A DNA stretch of 64,000 nt from Polaribacter dokdonensis (GTDB lineage: Bacteria; Bacteroidota; Bacteroidia; Flavobacteriales; Flavobacteriaceae), in NCBI RefSeq assembly GCF_024362345.1, contig NZ_CP101505.1, positions 1,633,501-1,697,500 on the forward strand, written 5' to 3'. This document shows positions 54,270-62,674 of the stretch, in pieces. The notes beneath the pieces were generated by a model. That model saw only the letters and a list, made by a program, of their open reading frames with translations, had not been told where the DNA came from and searched no databases. Numbering within the stretch: the stretch's first letter is position 1; every line of letters starts with the position of its first letter. A program made the position numbers and the translations under genes.

Positions 54270-54884
54270 ATGCATAAAAACCTCTTACTTATTTTTACAA
54301 GAAACCCGGAATTAGGGAAAGCAAAAACGCGTTTGGCTAAAACAGTTGGTAATGAAACTGCTTTAGAAATTTATAAATTTCTTCTAGAAAAAACTAGAGA
54401 TGAGTCGCGTAAAGTAAACGCAGACAAAGCTGTTTACTACTCTGTAAAAGTGAGAGACAATGATATTTGGGATACTGAAACTTATCAAAAATTTGCTCAG
54501 AAAGGAGAGGATTTAGGGCATAGAATGCAGTATGCTTTTGAGCAAGGATTTAAAGCAGGTTACGAAAAAGTGCTAATCATTGGTAGCGATTTATACGATT
54601 TATCCTCAGAAAATATAGATTATGCCTTTCGTACATTAGACAATCATGATGTAGTTCTTGGGCCAGCAGAAGATGGTGGTTATTACCTACTAGGTATGAA
54701 TAGCTTGCATCCATCTGTTTTTCATGATAAAGAATGGGGTACATCCACAGTTCAAAAAGATACCTTAGCCAATTTAACCAATCAACAGTTAAAGTTATTA
54801 GAAACTAAAAATGATATAGATTTGTATGAGGATATTGAAGGCATCCCAGAGATTATGAATCGCTTTATCCACACTAAAAAATAA
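54270..54884 (+). CDS. TIGR04282-type arsenosugar glycosyltransferase, second copy
   Basis: This 204-residue protein has the canonical opening LLIFTRNPELGKAKTRLA (about residues 5-22), the diphosphate site IIGSDLYDLS, and GPAEDGGYYLLGMNSLHPSVF, the family's catalytic signature. It is the better match to TIGR04282 of the two DUF2064 proteins here. It follows rhodanese by 44 bp and precedes the purine nucleoside phosphorylase by 16 bp. Confidence 0.9.
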   Translation: MHKNLLLIFTRNPELGKAKTRLAKTVGNETALEIYKFLLEKTRDESRKVNADKAVYYSVKVRDNDIWDTETYQKFAQKGEDLGHRMQYAFEQGFKAGYEKVLIIGSDLYDLSSENIDYAFRTLDNHDVVLGPAEDGGYYLLGMNSLHPSVFHDKEWGTSTVQKDTLANLTNQQLKLLETKNDIDLYEDIEGIPEIMNRFIHTKK

Positions 54885-54900
54885 AATACATTAGCGCATT

Positions 54901-55716
54901 ATGAAAGCAGCACAATTACAAGAAACAATCACTTTTTTAAAAGAACAAGGCATCACTGCTCCAGAGGTAGGTATTGTATTAGGTACTGGCTTAGGAAAAC
55001 TGGTAGACGAAATTGAAATATTAAAAGAGGTTGCGTATACAGATATTCCTAACTTTCCTATTGCTACAGTAGAATTCCATTCAGGTAGAATTATCTACGG
55101 AAAATTGTCTGGTAAAATGGTTGTGGTGATGTCAGGGCGTTTTCATTTGTATGAAGGATATACGCCTTGGGAGGTTACATATGGTATACGTACCATGCAT
55201 GGCTTAGGCATTCAGCATTTATTAATTTCTAATGCAGCAGGTGCTATTAACTTAGATTATATCAAAGGCGATTTAATGTTGATTGAAGATCATATTAATC
55301 TACAAGGCAGCTCACCTTTAGCTTTTAAAGGCGCTAATGAATTCGGAAACATCTTTGCAGATATGCTTGAACCCTATTCAAAAAAGATGAATACAGCACT
55401 GAATTTAATCGCAACCGAAAATAACATTCAACTGCATTCAGGAACGTATGCAAGTGTATTAGGGCCGCAATTAGAAACTAGAGCCGAATATAGAATGTTG
55501 CAAATTTTGGAGGTAGATGCAGTAGGAATGAGTACTGTGCCAGAAGTAATTGTGGCCAAGCAATTAAATTTACCTTGTGCAGCAATTTCTGTATTAACCG
55601 ATGAATGTGATCCTAAGAATTTACAACCTGTAGACATTGCTGAAATTATTGCTATTGCTGGCCAAGCAGAACCTAAAATGATTATACTATTCAAAGAGGT
55701 GCTAGCTAAGTTGTAA
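54901..55716 (+). CDS. Purine nucleoside phosphorylase (trimeric type)
   Basis: This 271-residue enzyme cleaves purine nucleosides with phosphate to ribose 1-phosphate and base. It shows [40 protein letters not shown] split over residues 59-87, SNAAGAIN, and [13 protein letters not shown] with the base-binding Glu. At the position where human PNP has Asn243, the sequence is VLTDECDP, an Asp that resembles adenine-accepting MTA phosphorylases. In this cluster it could remove adenine from the ArsS product to give an arsenoribose 1-phosphate. A housekeeping role cannot be excluded. Confidence 0.92.
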   Translation: MKAAQLQETITFLKEQGITAPEVGIVLGTGLGKLVDEIEILKEVAYTDIPNFPIATVEFHSGRIIYGKLSGKMVVVMSGRFHLYEGYTPWEVTYGIRTMHGLGIQHLLISNAAGAINLDYIKGDLMLIEDHINLQGSSPLAFKGANEFGNIFADMLEPYSKKMNTALNLIATENNIQLHSGTYASVLGPQLETRAEYRMLQILEVDAVGMSTVPEVIVAKQLNLPCAAISVLTDECDPKNLQPVDIAEIIAIAGQAEPKMIILFKEVLAKL

Positions 55717-55738
55717 TTGTACCTTTCTGCTATTGTTT

Positions 55739-56698
55739 ATGATCAACAGTTTTACATCTTTTATTTTAGAAAAAACAGGTGCTACTTCTTTAAATGAACT
55801 GGGGCTTATTCAAGAATTATGGAGTGGCTATGGGCACATCAAACGTTTTGCGTTAGAAGGTAGCCCTTTGCAAACTGTTGTGGTCAAAAATGTACAATAC
55901 CCAAAACAACAGCAACACCCAAGAGGTTGGAACTCCCAACTTGGTCATGAACGCAAGTTAAAATCGTATCAAGTAGAAACAGCTTGGTATACCCAATATG
56001 CAAAACAGAGCGAAGCACGTTTACCCAAATGTTATGGTGTTTATCAACAAAACAACGAAGTGTGTATTGTTCTAGAAGATTTAGATGCTGCAGGTTACAC
56101 ATATCGAAAACAAGATATTTCTTGGCAAGGTATTGACAATTGTTTGGCATGGCTTGCCAAATTTCATGCATCTTATTTAGGGAAAACCCCTCAAAATTTA
56201 TGGGCTATTGGCAGCTATTGGCACTTGGCTACAAGACCTCAAGAATTAGCGGTTTTAGCAGATGTTCCTTTAAAAAAAGCAGCACCCTTCATCGATCAGA
56301 AATTAAACGATTGCAGGTATTCAACATTTATTCATGGAGATGCAAAATTGGCCAACTTTTGTTTTTCTGCCAATGATGAAGTAGCTGGTGTCGATTTTCA
56401 ATATGTGGGTGGTGGTTGTGGTATAAAAGATGTTGCTTATTTTATTGGAAGTTGTTTATCAGAACAAGAATGCGAACGTTTAGAAGATACCATACTATCT
56501 ACTTATTTTATCCATTTACATAAAGCACTAGGTAAAGAACACAAAGCATTAGAAAAAGAATGGCGTTCTTTATATCCTTATGCTTGGGCAGATTTTCATC
56601 GTTTTTTAAAAGGATGGAGTCCTGGGCATTGGAAAATTAATTCCTACAGCGAACGCCTTACCCAAAAAGTAATCAAAGAAATTTCAAATGGACTTTAA
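55739..56698 (+). CDS. Aminoglycoside-phosphotransferase/EcKinase-like small-molecule kinase
   Basis: This 319-residue protein has the kinase-fold motifs: a nucleotide-binding VVVKNVQYP, the catalytic loop [13 protein letters not shown] (about residue 200-212), and [20 protein letters not shown] in place of the DFG-like metal site. These place it in the EcKinase/CHK-like (DUF1679) group that phosphorylates small hydroxylated molecules. I start at ATG 55739; the in-frame TTG 6 bp upstream is less likely. Its last 11 bp overlap the phosphatase gene. The substrate may be the arsenosugar or its aglycone. Confidence 0.87.
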   Translation: MINSFTSFILEKTGATSLNELGLIQELWSGYGHIKRFALEGSPLQTVVVKNVQYPKQQQHPRGWNSQLGHERKLKSYQVETAWYTQYAKQSEARLPKCYGVYQQNNEVCIVLEDLDAAGYTYRKQDISWQGIDNCLAWLAKFHASYLGKTPQNLWAIGSYWHLATRPQELAVLADVPLKKAAPFIDQKLNDCRYSTFIHGDAKLANFCFSANDEVAGVDFQYVGGGCGIKDVAYFIGSCLSEQECERLEDTILSTYFIHLHKALGKEHKALEKEWRSLYPYAWADFHRFLKGWSPGHWKINSYSERLTQKVIKEISNGL

Positions 56699-57503
56699 TG
56701 CACTAGCAGACATTGCCACAAAAGCGGCTTTAGAGGCAGGTATGCTAATACAAAAAGCCTTAAAAAAACCCGTTGTTGTGCAACACAAACAAGGAGGCAA
56801 CACAATAGCATCACAAGTAGTTACTGCAGTAGATTTGGCGTGTGAAAAAATAATTTGTAAGCACTTGGAACCATCCTGTAAAAAGTTTGATATTGGTTTG
56901 CTTACAGAAGAAACCGAAGATGACCAAAGCAGATTTACCAAAGACTATTTTTGGTGTGTAGATCCTTTAGATGGTACGTTAGCATTTATAAACAAACACC
57001 CAGGTTTTTCGATTTCCATAGCACTGGTTTCTAAAGAAGGTGTACCTTTTATTGGCGTAGTTTTAGATCCAAGTTCTTCCAACTTATATGTAGCTATTAT
57101 AAATAAAGGTGCGTATAAAAATGGGCAACCTTGGGTATTACCTCAACCCAAAAACACGCTTACCTATGTTACAGACAAAAGCTTAGCAGACACGCCTCAA
57201 AAAGAACTAATTTCAAATCATATTCAAGAGCGTTTAAAAGCATTAGGTTTAACTCAGTATAATGAAATTTCAGGTGGTGGTGCAGTATTAAATGCATTAT
57301 TAGTTGCCGAACACAGACCAGCATTATTTATAAAACCAACTAAAACAAAACTAGGTGGAGGTAATCTTTGGGATTACGCAGCAACTACTTGTATCTTTAA
57401 AGAGCTTGGGCTAAAAGCAACTACTTTTAATGGTGATAAAATAAATTTAAACCCTTTGGATACCACTTTTTTGAATTTTCAAGGTATATGCTTTAGTGCC
57501 TAA
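56688..57503 (+). CDS. Inositol-monophosphatase-family phosphatase
   Basis: This 271-residue Mg2+-dependent phosphatase of the FIG superfamily shows the metal-site motifs ETED (about residue 75), [12 protein letters not shown] (about 90-101), and [10 protein letters not shown] near residue 225 (WD motif). It resembles CysQ/3'(2'),5'-bisphosphate nucleotidases and inositol monophosphatases; the precise substrate cannot be read from sequence. It overlaps the kinase gene by 11 bp, so the two are translated together, and it is the last gene of the arsenosugar run. Confidence 0.9.
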   Translation: MDFNALADIATKAALEAGMLIQKALKKPVVVQHKQGGNTIASQVVTAVDLACEKIICKHLEPSCKKFDIGLLTEETEDDQSRFTKDYFWCVDPLDGTLAFINKHPGFSISIALVSKEGVPFIGVVLDPSSSNLYVAIINKGAYKNGQPWVLPQPKNTLTYVTDKSLADTPQKELISNHIQERLKALGLTQYNEISGGGAVLNALLVAEHRPALFIKPTKTKLGGGNLWDYAATTCIFKELGLKATTFNGDKINLNPLDTTFLNFQGICFSA

Positions 57504-57635
57504 CTCAATTCGTTTACAGCAAATAATATCTACGAATAATGAAAACTATAAAGTAACATTATCCAGTAAATTTGACTAAAAAAGGTCTATTTTTATGAAT
57601 ATATAACTAGTTGGTAATAATTCGAAATTACGAAC

Positions 57636-58532
57636 ATTAAGCTTAAAATTGCGGTAATAGGATTTTTATTTTTATTCTTTGATGTTTTTGGACAAAAAAC
57701 AGAATTAGGATATAAAACAGAAAATCATAAAGTCTATTCAGAGGATAAAGACGAATATATCCTAAAAATAACTTTTCCTAGAAATTATAGTTCTACCAAA
57801 GAATATAAAACACTTTATTATTTAGATGCTTATTGGCTTACAGAAATTACCCTCGGCTCTTTTACTATATTGGATTTATGTAATTATGTAGAAGACGTTG
57901 TTTTTGTTGGAATTTCATTAAATGGTTCTGAAAAAGATTGGCATATACAAAGAGATATGGACTTCACGCCTTCACAATTTAAAAATTTGGGACTTTTAGA
58001 AGGTTTAAAAAATTCAAATCCAGATAATAACATTAAAATCAAAGTCAAAACTGGAGGAGGAAATCAACTCAATAAAGAAAGTACAGGAGGAGCAAATTTA
58101 TTTTTAGATTTTTTAGAGAATGAAGTAATTGAATTTGTAGAAAAAGAATATCCTAATCTTAATAAACGAAGAGGTTTACTTGGGCATTCTTTTGGAGGAC
58201 TTTTTGGATTCTATACTTTACAAAATCGTCCAGAATTGTTTAAAGATTTACTATTAATCTCAGCCTCTTTATCTTGGAATTCATCTGAATTAGTTGATAA
58301 AGAAAATTTTTCCAAATTAAAAGGTTCAAACAGCGAAATAAAACTTTATCATAGTTATGGTGAAAAAGAAATCAAAGGTATAAGAACTTCAAATAATGAT
58401 GTAAGTAAGATTATAATTGAATTGAAACTTGAAAACTTGAATTATAAATTTAACCCAGTTAAAAACACTAACCATCATTCTGTGTTATCAAGAGCAATTT
58501 ATGATGGACTATTGTATTTATATAAAAAATAA
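57636..58532 (+). CDS. Exported esterase (alpha/beta hydrolase, esterase D-like) with ATT as apparent start
   Basis: The frame is open from 57621 (after a TAA at 57618) to the stop at 58530-58532. Reading from ATT 57636 gives a perfect exported-protein opening, KLKIAVIGFLFLFFDVFGQ, so the true start is almost certainly there or at a now-lost ATG: ATT AAG differs from ATG AAG by one base. A TTG at 57870 would start inside the hydrolase domain and is wrong. The nucleophile elbow GHSFGGLFGF (about residue 183-192) and a late His (NTNHHSVLS) support an esterase of the BesA/esterase D type. It may be weakly expressed or inactivated. Total length 298 residues. Confidence 0.72.
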   Translation: MKLKIAVIGFLFLFFDVFGQKTELGYKTENHKVYSEDKDEYILKITFPRNYSSTKEYKTLYYLDAYWLTEITLGSFTILDLCNYVEDVVFVGISLNGSEKDWHIQRDMDFTPSQFKNLGLLEGLKNSNPDNNIKIKVKTGGGNQLNKESTGGANLFLDFLENEVIEFVEKEYPNLNKRRGLLGHSFGGLFGFYTLQNRPELFKDLLLISASLSWNSSELVDKENFSKLKGSNSEIKLYHSYGEKEIKGIRTSNNDVSKIIIELKLENLNYKFNPVKNTNHHSVLSRAIYDGLLYLYKK

Positions 58533-58554
58533 CGTTTTACAACAACGCACAAAA

Positions 58555-58690
58555 TTAATTGCCTTCTTTTAGTTCACTTACTAAAATCCTCATGGATTTT
58601 ATTGGTTTGATGTTTTATTTACTAACTTTATTGCTTAAACCACGTAACGCTTCTTACACAACAACGTTGACCACAAACGAAAAAACAATC
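58555..58690 (+). repeat. Degenerate intergenic repeat, copy R1
   Basis: The core TTACTAAAATCCTCATGGAT, then TTTATTTACTAACTTTATTG and TTAAACCACGTAACG, aligns with copies at about 60680 and 61600. Flanking short words AACGTT/ACAACAACG occur at both ends. Confidence 0.5.
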
Positions 58691-58726
58691 TCAAAAATAA
58701 GACAGACTAATAAATTGTAGTTCCCA

Positions 58727-59566
58727 ATGAAGTGGCTCAACTCTCCATATCCTTTATTACAAAAAACCAAATACAAGTGGTTATTTGCGTTGTTTTCTGG
58801 CCTTTTTGTTTTTGTGTTTTTAATTTTTTTTCAACCTTTTGGTTCGGCACAATCAATCGCTTATAAATATATTCTCTTAGCGGGTTTTGGAGTTGCAGTC
58901 TTTCTAGGTGTAGCTACTACCTATTTTATCCTTCCTAAACTATTTCGTGAGTTTTTTCGTCCAGAAAAATGGACCATAGGCAAGGAAATTCTATTACAAT
59001 TTGGTTCCATCTTAATAATAAGTGCTTTTAATTCCCTGCACAATTACAATTGGTGGCCAGACATTAATTTATATCAAACCTTTTTTAATTTTGTTATAAT
59101 CACTATTTCGATAGGGATTTTCCCAATTACAGGTTTAATCTTTTTTAAAGAGCGTACACTTTCAAAACGTAACACCCAAAAAGCACAATTACTTTATAAC
59201 CAACTACCCCCTGAATCTATAGAAGGGACCATTACAGTTCAAATACAAGAAGAAAGTGTAAAAGAAGCGCCTATTGTAATGCAATTATCAGAATTTATAT
59301 ATGCACAATCAGAAGGGAATTATATAACGATACATTATTTGAAGGATAATACGCTTATGCATAAACTAATTAGACTTTCTTTAAAACAACTTGAAATACA
59401 ACTAGAAAATCTATCTCAAATAAAACGTTGTCATCGCTCTTACCTTATTAATAGGCAACATATAACCTCTATTGATGGTAATGCCAGATCACTCACAATA
59501 CAATTAGAAAAAGTTGCTAACAGTATTCCTGTTTCTAGAACTTTTTCTAAAGCTGACTTTAAATAG
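58727..59566 (+). CDS. Membrane-anchored LytTR transcriptional regulator
   Basis: This 279-residue protein has four N-terminal transmembrane helices (about 17-36, 46-68, 87-105 and 115-135), then a coiled linker and a C-terminal LytTR DNA-binding domain (about 180-279). Diagnostic segments are EFIYAQSEGNYITIHYL and IKRCHRSYLINRQHITSIDG, ending NSIPVSRTFSKADFK. It lacks a receiver domain, so it probably senses a membrane signal directly. It precedes the DUF1569-like gene by about 100 bp. Its target may be that gene or distant. Confidence 0.92.
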   Translation: MKWLNSPYPLLQKTKYKWLFALFSGLFVFVFLIFFQPFGSAQSIAYKYILLAGFGVAVFLGVATTYFILPKLFREFFRPEKWTIGKEILLQFGSILIISAFNSLHNYNWWPDINLYQTFFNFVIITISIGIFPITGLIFFKERTLSKRNTQKAQLLYNQLPPESIEGTITVQIQEESVKEAPIVMQLSEFIYAQSEGNYITIHYLKDNTLMHKLIRLSLKQLEIQLENLSQIKRCHRSYLINRQHITSIDGNARSLTIQLEKVANSIPVSRTFSKADFK

Positions 59567-59668
59567 CTTTCCCATTCATCACAAAATTGGTACACCCATC
59601 ACTTTTTTTTCACAACGTACTGATTTCAAGACTATTTTTGGGATAAATAATTTTTAAAATATAGACCT

Positions 59669-60217
59669 ATGAAAAATCGTATTCACATCATTTTAATCTT
59701 AATATTAGGTATCTTATTATTAAGCAGCGCTACAAGTATGAAATCAGACAAAGGAAATTCTACGCTAAAATTAAAACTTAATGAGGTGGCATCTTATATT
59801 GACGTTCGAGATACAATAAACCTAAAAGTATCAGAAGCTTCTGTTGCATGGCATATGGATCACATTTATTTAATGGTAAATCAGTTACATAAAGCGCTAA
59901 AGTATTCTGATGAAAGCAATTATATAGCAGAATCGAATACAACACGTGACTATGTCTTTAATTCTAATACGCTGCCAAGAGGAAGAGTTACTGCTCCAGA
60001 AATTGTTAGACCAGCAGAAAATGTAACTATCAATACGTTACAGATGCATTATGATGAAGCACTTGCTACAGCCGAAAAGTTGCCTTTGCTTGCAGAAAAG
60101 AAACACTTTAAACATCCAATTTTGGGCACTATGAATAGAGACGAAACAATTAAATTTCTTAACATTCATACTGAACATCACCTTAAAATTATACGTGAAA
60201 TTCTGAATAATGAATAG
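59669..60217 (+). CDS. DUF1569/DinB-like exported protein
   Basis: This 182-residue protein has an N-terminal hydrophobic signal or anchor (about 4-22) and a four-helix bundle. The pattern of AWHMDHIYLMVNQL near residue 61 and a C-terminal FLNIHTEHHLKIIREIL supplies the His residues typical of DinB/DUF1569 metal sites. Function is unknown. It lies about 100 bp after the LytTR gene on the same strand. Confidence 0.75.
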   Translation: MKNRIHIILILILGILLLSSATSMKSDKGNSTLKLKLNEVASYIDVRDTINLKVSEASVAWHMDHIYLMVNQLHKALKYSDESNYIAESNTTRDYVFNSNTLPRGRVTAPEIVRPAENVTINTLQMHYDEALATAEKLPLLAEKKHFKHPILGTMNRDETIKFLNIHTEHHLKIIREILNNE

Positions 60218-60294
60218 CTAATTACTAACTAGGTGTATAATTCATCTCTAATTACAACCTACTAACAAAAATCCTATAGAAAGCTAAAAAATGA

Positions 60295-60573
60295 TTGACC
60301 CAAATTGGATTTACTTCTGTGCCAGATTCTCTTTCTGCAATTCATGAAGGACAAGGCACTACTGGTAGGTATTTTCGTTTTCTAAATAGCTATCTCGAAT
60401 TAATTTTTGTTTATAACCAAAAAGAACTGGAATAAAATAATGAAAAAAATAAAGATTTAGATTTTACAAAAAGAGCCAGCTTTAAGAAAAATGGCGCTTC
60501 AACATTTTGTCTAGCTCTTAAAATTGAAAATTATAACATAGAGAAAAGAACATTTGATGGAACTTCACTTTGA
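60295..60573 (+). pseudogene. Remnant of a glyoxalase/VOC-like gene
   Basis: One frame reads GFTSVPDSLSAIHEGQGTTG, RYFRFLNSYLELIFVYNQ and KELE, a TAA at 60433-60435, then NNEKNKDLDFTKRASFKK, NGASTFCLALKIENYN and IEKRTFDG before a TGA at 60571. The two halves stay in the same frame across the single stop, resemble VOC-fold lactoylglutathione-lyase-like proteins, and lack both a start codon and the usual C-terminus. It is therefore a truncated, interrupted gene. Family assignment is by pattern memory. Confidence 0.55.
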
Positions 60574-60659
60574 CTACGACGTGCAAGCAAAATCGTTTGA
60601 TTTAAGACCTGAATTACCATTAATTATATATTTTTAAAAGTGTAAGGTAAAAGCGTTAT

Positions 60660-60796
60660 AAATTATCGCTGTTACTCCCCTACTTAAAAAATCTTCTCAG
60701 ACTTTCTATCTATTATTTATTTGCTAAATTGGTTGCTAAACGACGCAACTTAGCAGACCAAACCTGTTCTGCTTTATTATAACCAACCGATAACCA
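60660..60796 (+). repeat. Degenerate intergenic repeat, copy R2
   Basis: Contains AAAAAATCTTCTCAGACTTT, CTATCTATTATTTATTTGCT and AAATTGGTTGCTAAACGACG, aligned with R1 and R3. It directly precedes the DUF6090 gene. Confidence 0.5.
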
Positions 60797-61540
60797 ATGA
60801 TTAAATTCTTTAGAAAAATTAGACTAAATCTACTTATGGAAAATAAAACAAAAAAGTATTTGAAATACGCTATAGGAGAAATTATTTTAGTAGTTATTGG
60901 AATATTAATAGCATTATGGATAAATAATTGGAATAACCAACGTTTAGCCGATAACCAAACAACAAATTTCTTAAAAAACATTAAAGAAGATTTAGTTTCT
61001 GATACACTTGAGTTTGATAATCGAATTGATTTTTACAAAGATTTAATTGATGAAAAGAAAAAATTACTACTACTATCTTCATACGAGAAAATAAATACAG
61101 ATAGTCTGTCAGTATTAATTAGTGCAACTTATGCACTCTATGAGATAAATAATACCACCTTTACGAAGATTACAAATTTGGGAATATCTAAACTTTCTAA
61201 AAATGATAAACTTTCTAAAAAAATATACAGTTATTACACAATAGAATTAAAAACGTTTAGCGAATTTATTAATTGGGAAAAAGAAGATACAGGCTATGAA
61301 GGAAGGTATTGGTCAAATTTTCAAAACGAATATGAATTTAATAATGATGAGTTTCCTAAATTTCAAGATTCGATTATTAATAAACAAAATTTAATAAAAC
61401 TGATAACAGAACCAAAAGGGAGAAACCAAATATTGTACGATTATTACAGAAAAAAGAGAATATTAGCTAAATATGAGGAAATGAAAGTAATATCATCAGA
61501 ATTAATTAATGATATACAAAAAGATTTAAACACGAATTAA
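60797..61540 (+). CDS. DUF6090 family membrane protein
   Basis: This 247-residue protein has the exact DUF6090 opening: MIKFFRKIR, then KYLKYAIGEIILVVIGILIA, LWINNWN. This is one N-terminal transmembrane helix with a short cytoplasmic tail and a long periplasmic helical part with Lys/Glu pairs. The function of DUF6090 is unknown; Flavobacteria often carry several copies in variable regions. It is a single-gene unit flanked by repeat copies R2 and R3. Confidence 0.92.
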   Translation: MIKFFRKIRLNLLMENKTKKYLKYAIGEIILVVIGILIALWINNWNNQRLADNQTTNFLKNIKEDLVSDTLEFDNRIDFYKDLIDEKKKLLLLSSYEKINTDSLSVLISATYALYEINNTTFTKITNLGISKLSKNDKLSKKIYSYYTIELKTFSEFINWEKEDTGYEGRYWSNFQNEYEFNNDEFPKFQDSIINKQNLIKLITEPKGRNQILYDYYRKKRILAKYEEMKVISSELINDIQKDLNTN

Positions 61541-61696
61541 AAATGACGATAGCACAACACCTTGCATTATTCATTGCTAACTTGCTTATTTACAAAAATC
61601 CTCACAAAGTTTCTATCTATGATTTATTTGCTAACTTTAGTGTTAAAGTTGCAATAACGTAAGCAACAATAAACATAACAACCAATACCAGAAAAA
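61541..61696 (+). repeat. Degenerate intergenic repeat, copy R3
   Basis: Contains TTTACAAAAATCCTCACAAA, then CTATCTATGATTTATTTGCT and AACTTTAGTGTTAAAGTTGC, aligned with R1 and R2. Confidence 0.5.
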
Positions 61697-62674
61697 ATGA
61701 ATAATAATTTTTATGCAATCCTGATGGTTCTTTTTGTGATTATTAGCTGTAAAAATGAAACAAAAAAGATTGAAGATGTTTCAAAAACAGAATTTACTGA
61801 AGAGTTCAACATAGAAGGCAACTATGTCTCTAAAGATTATTCGAAGAGAAGTGAAGGTTATGATTGGATAGCAATTTCGGCTTCAGAAGCAGAAAGTAAT
61901 CAACTGAATATTTCAGTTCGCTCACGAGCAGATAAGAAAAAACCTACTTGTACATTTGATGCAGTTGCTAACAAAGTAAATGATAAAGTTTACCAAACCC
62001 AAATTGATGGTAAGTCCATTTTGTTTGAATTTACCAATGAGCAAATCAGTATAACAACAAAAGATAAGAATAATGGAGGAATACTGTTTTTTTATTGCTC
62101 TGGTGGTGCAAGTATTGCTGGAACATTTCAAAAAATAAACGAACCTATTGATCAAAATCAAATTGACAAAACAAAATTTAATAGCGTATTAAATTTACAA
62201 GATGTAGGGTTTAATGTCTCTTCAATAGAAAAAGATGGCAAAAACACCTTAACAATTTTCACTTTTGGATTAACTGAAAGTGAATACCAAGAAACATTTA
62301 ACATTGATGGAGAAGAAGTAATTAATGCAGAAGTTGAAGATCTTAATTCTGATGGCTCACCAGAACTTTTTGTTTTTACTCGATCAGCTGGAAGTGGAAG
62401 TTACGGAAATGTATATGCATTTTCGGTTAACAATAAGAAATCTATGAGTGAGGTCTATTTTCAACCAACAGCAGAAAACAGTAAGATAAATAAAGGATAT
62501 ATGGGTCACGATGAATTTTCGCTAGTTGAAAATACTTTAGGTCAACGTTTCCCAATTTATAAAGAAGGTGATACAAATGCTGAACCATCTGGAGGAACAA
62601 GACAAATTTCTTATAAACTAGTTGAAGGAGAAGCAATGAAAAAACTTGAAGTTGATAAAATTACTGAATATTAA
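61697..62674 (+). CDS. Lipoprotein with C-terminal PliI-like (i-type lysozyme inhibitor) domain
   Basis: This 325-residue protein has a lipobox (MVLFVIISC, Cys18). The N-terminal half (about 40-150) is a beta-rich domain of unknown function with two Cys. The C-terminal half (about 165-325) resembles the PliI family of i-type lysozyme inhibitors: EVEDLNSDGSPELFVFTRSA, the key SGSYGNVYAF loop (SGSxY) at about residues 235-244, then GYMGHDEFSL and RFPIYKEGD. Such inhibitors protect the cell wall from invertebrate-type lysozymes. Assignment is from recalled family pattern. It is a single-gene unit. Confidence 0.75.
   Translation: MNNNFYAILMVLFVIISCKNETKKIEDVSKTEFTEEFNIEGNYVSKDYSKRSEGYDWIAISASEAESNQLNISVRSRADKKKPTCTFDAVANKVNDKVYQTQIDGKSILFEFTNEQISITTKDKNNGGILFFYCSGGASIAGTFQKINEPIDQNQIDKTKFNSVLNLQDVGFNVSSIEKDGKNTLTIFTFGLTESEYQETFNIDGEEVINAEVEDLNSDGSPELFVFTRSAGSGSYGNVYAFSVNNKKSMSEVYFQPTAENSKINKGYMGHDEFSLVENTLGQRFPIYKEGDTNAEPSGGTRQISYKLVEGEAMKKLEVDKITEY

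Larger units (their letters stand above)
60218..60796. other. Gap holding a VOC-like pseudogene and repeat copy R2
   Basis: This 579-bp stretch has no intact gene. It holds a broken VOC-like reading frame (60295-60573) and, at its end, repeat copy R2. Confidence 0.6.

Noticed and set aside
57870..58532. A shorter esterase beginning at TTG 57870
   Set aside because: The frame stays open upstream to 57621 and contains a signal peptide. The TTG lies inside the hydrolase domain.
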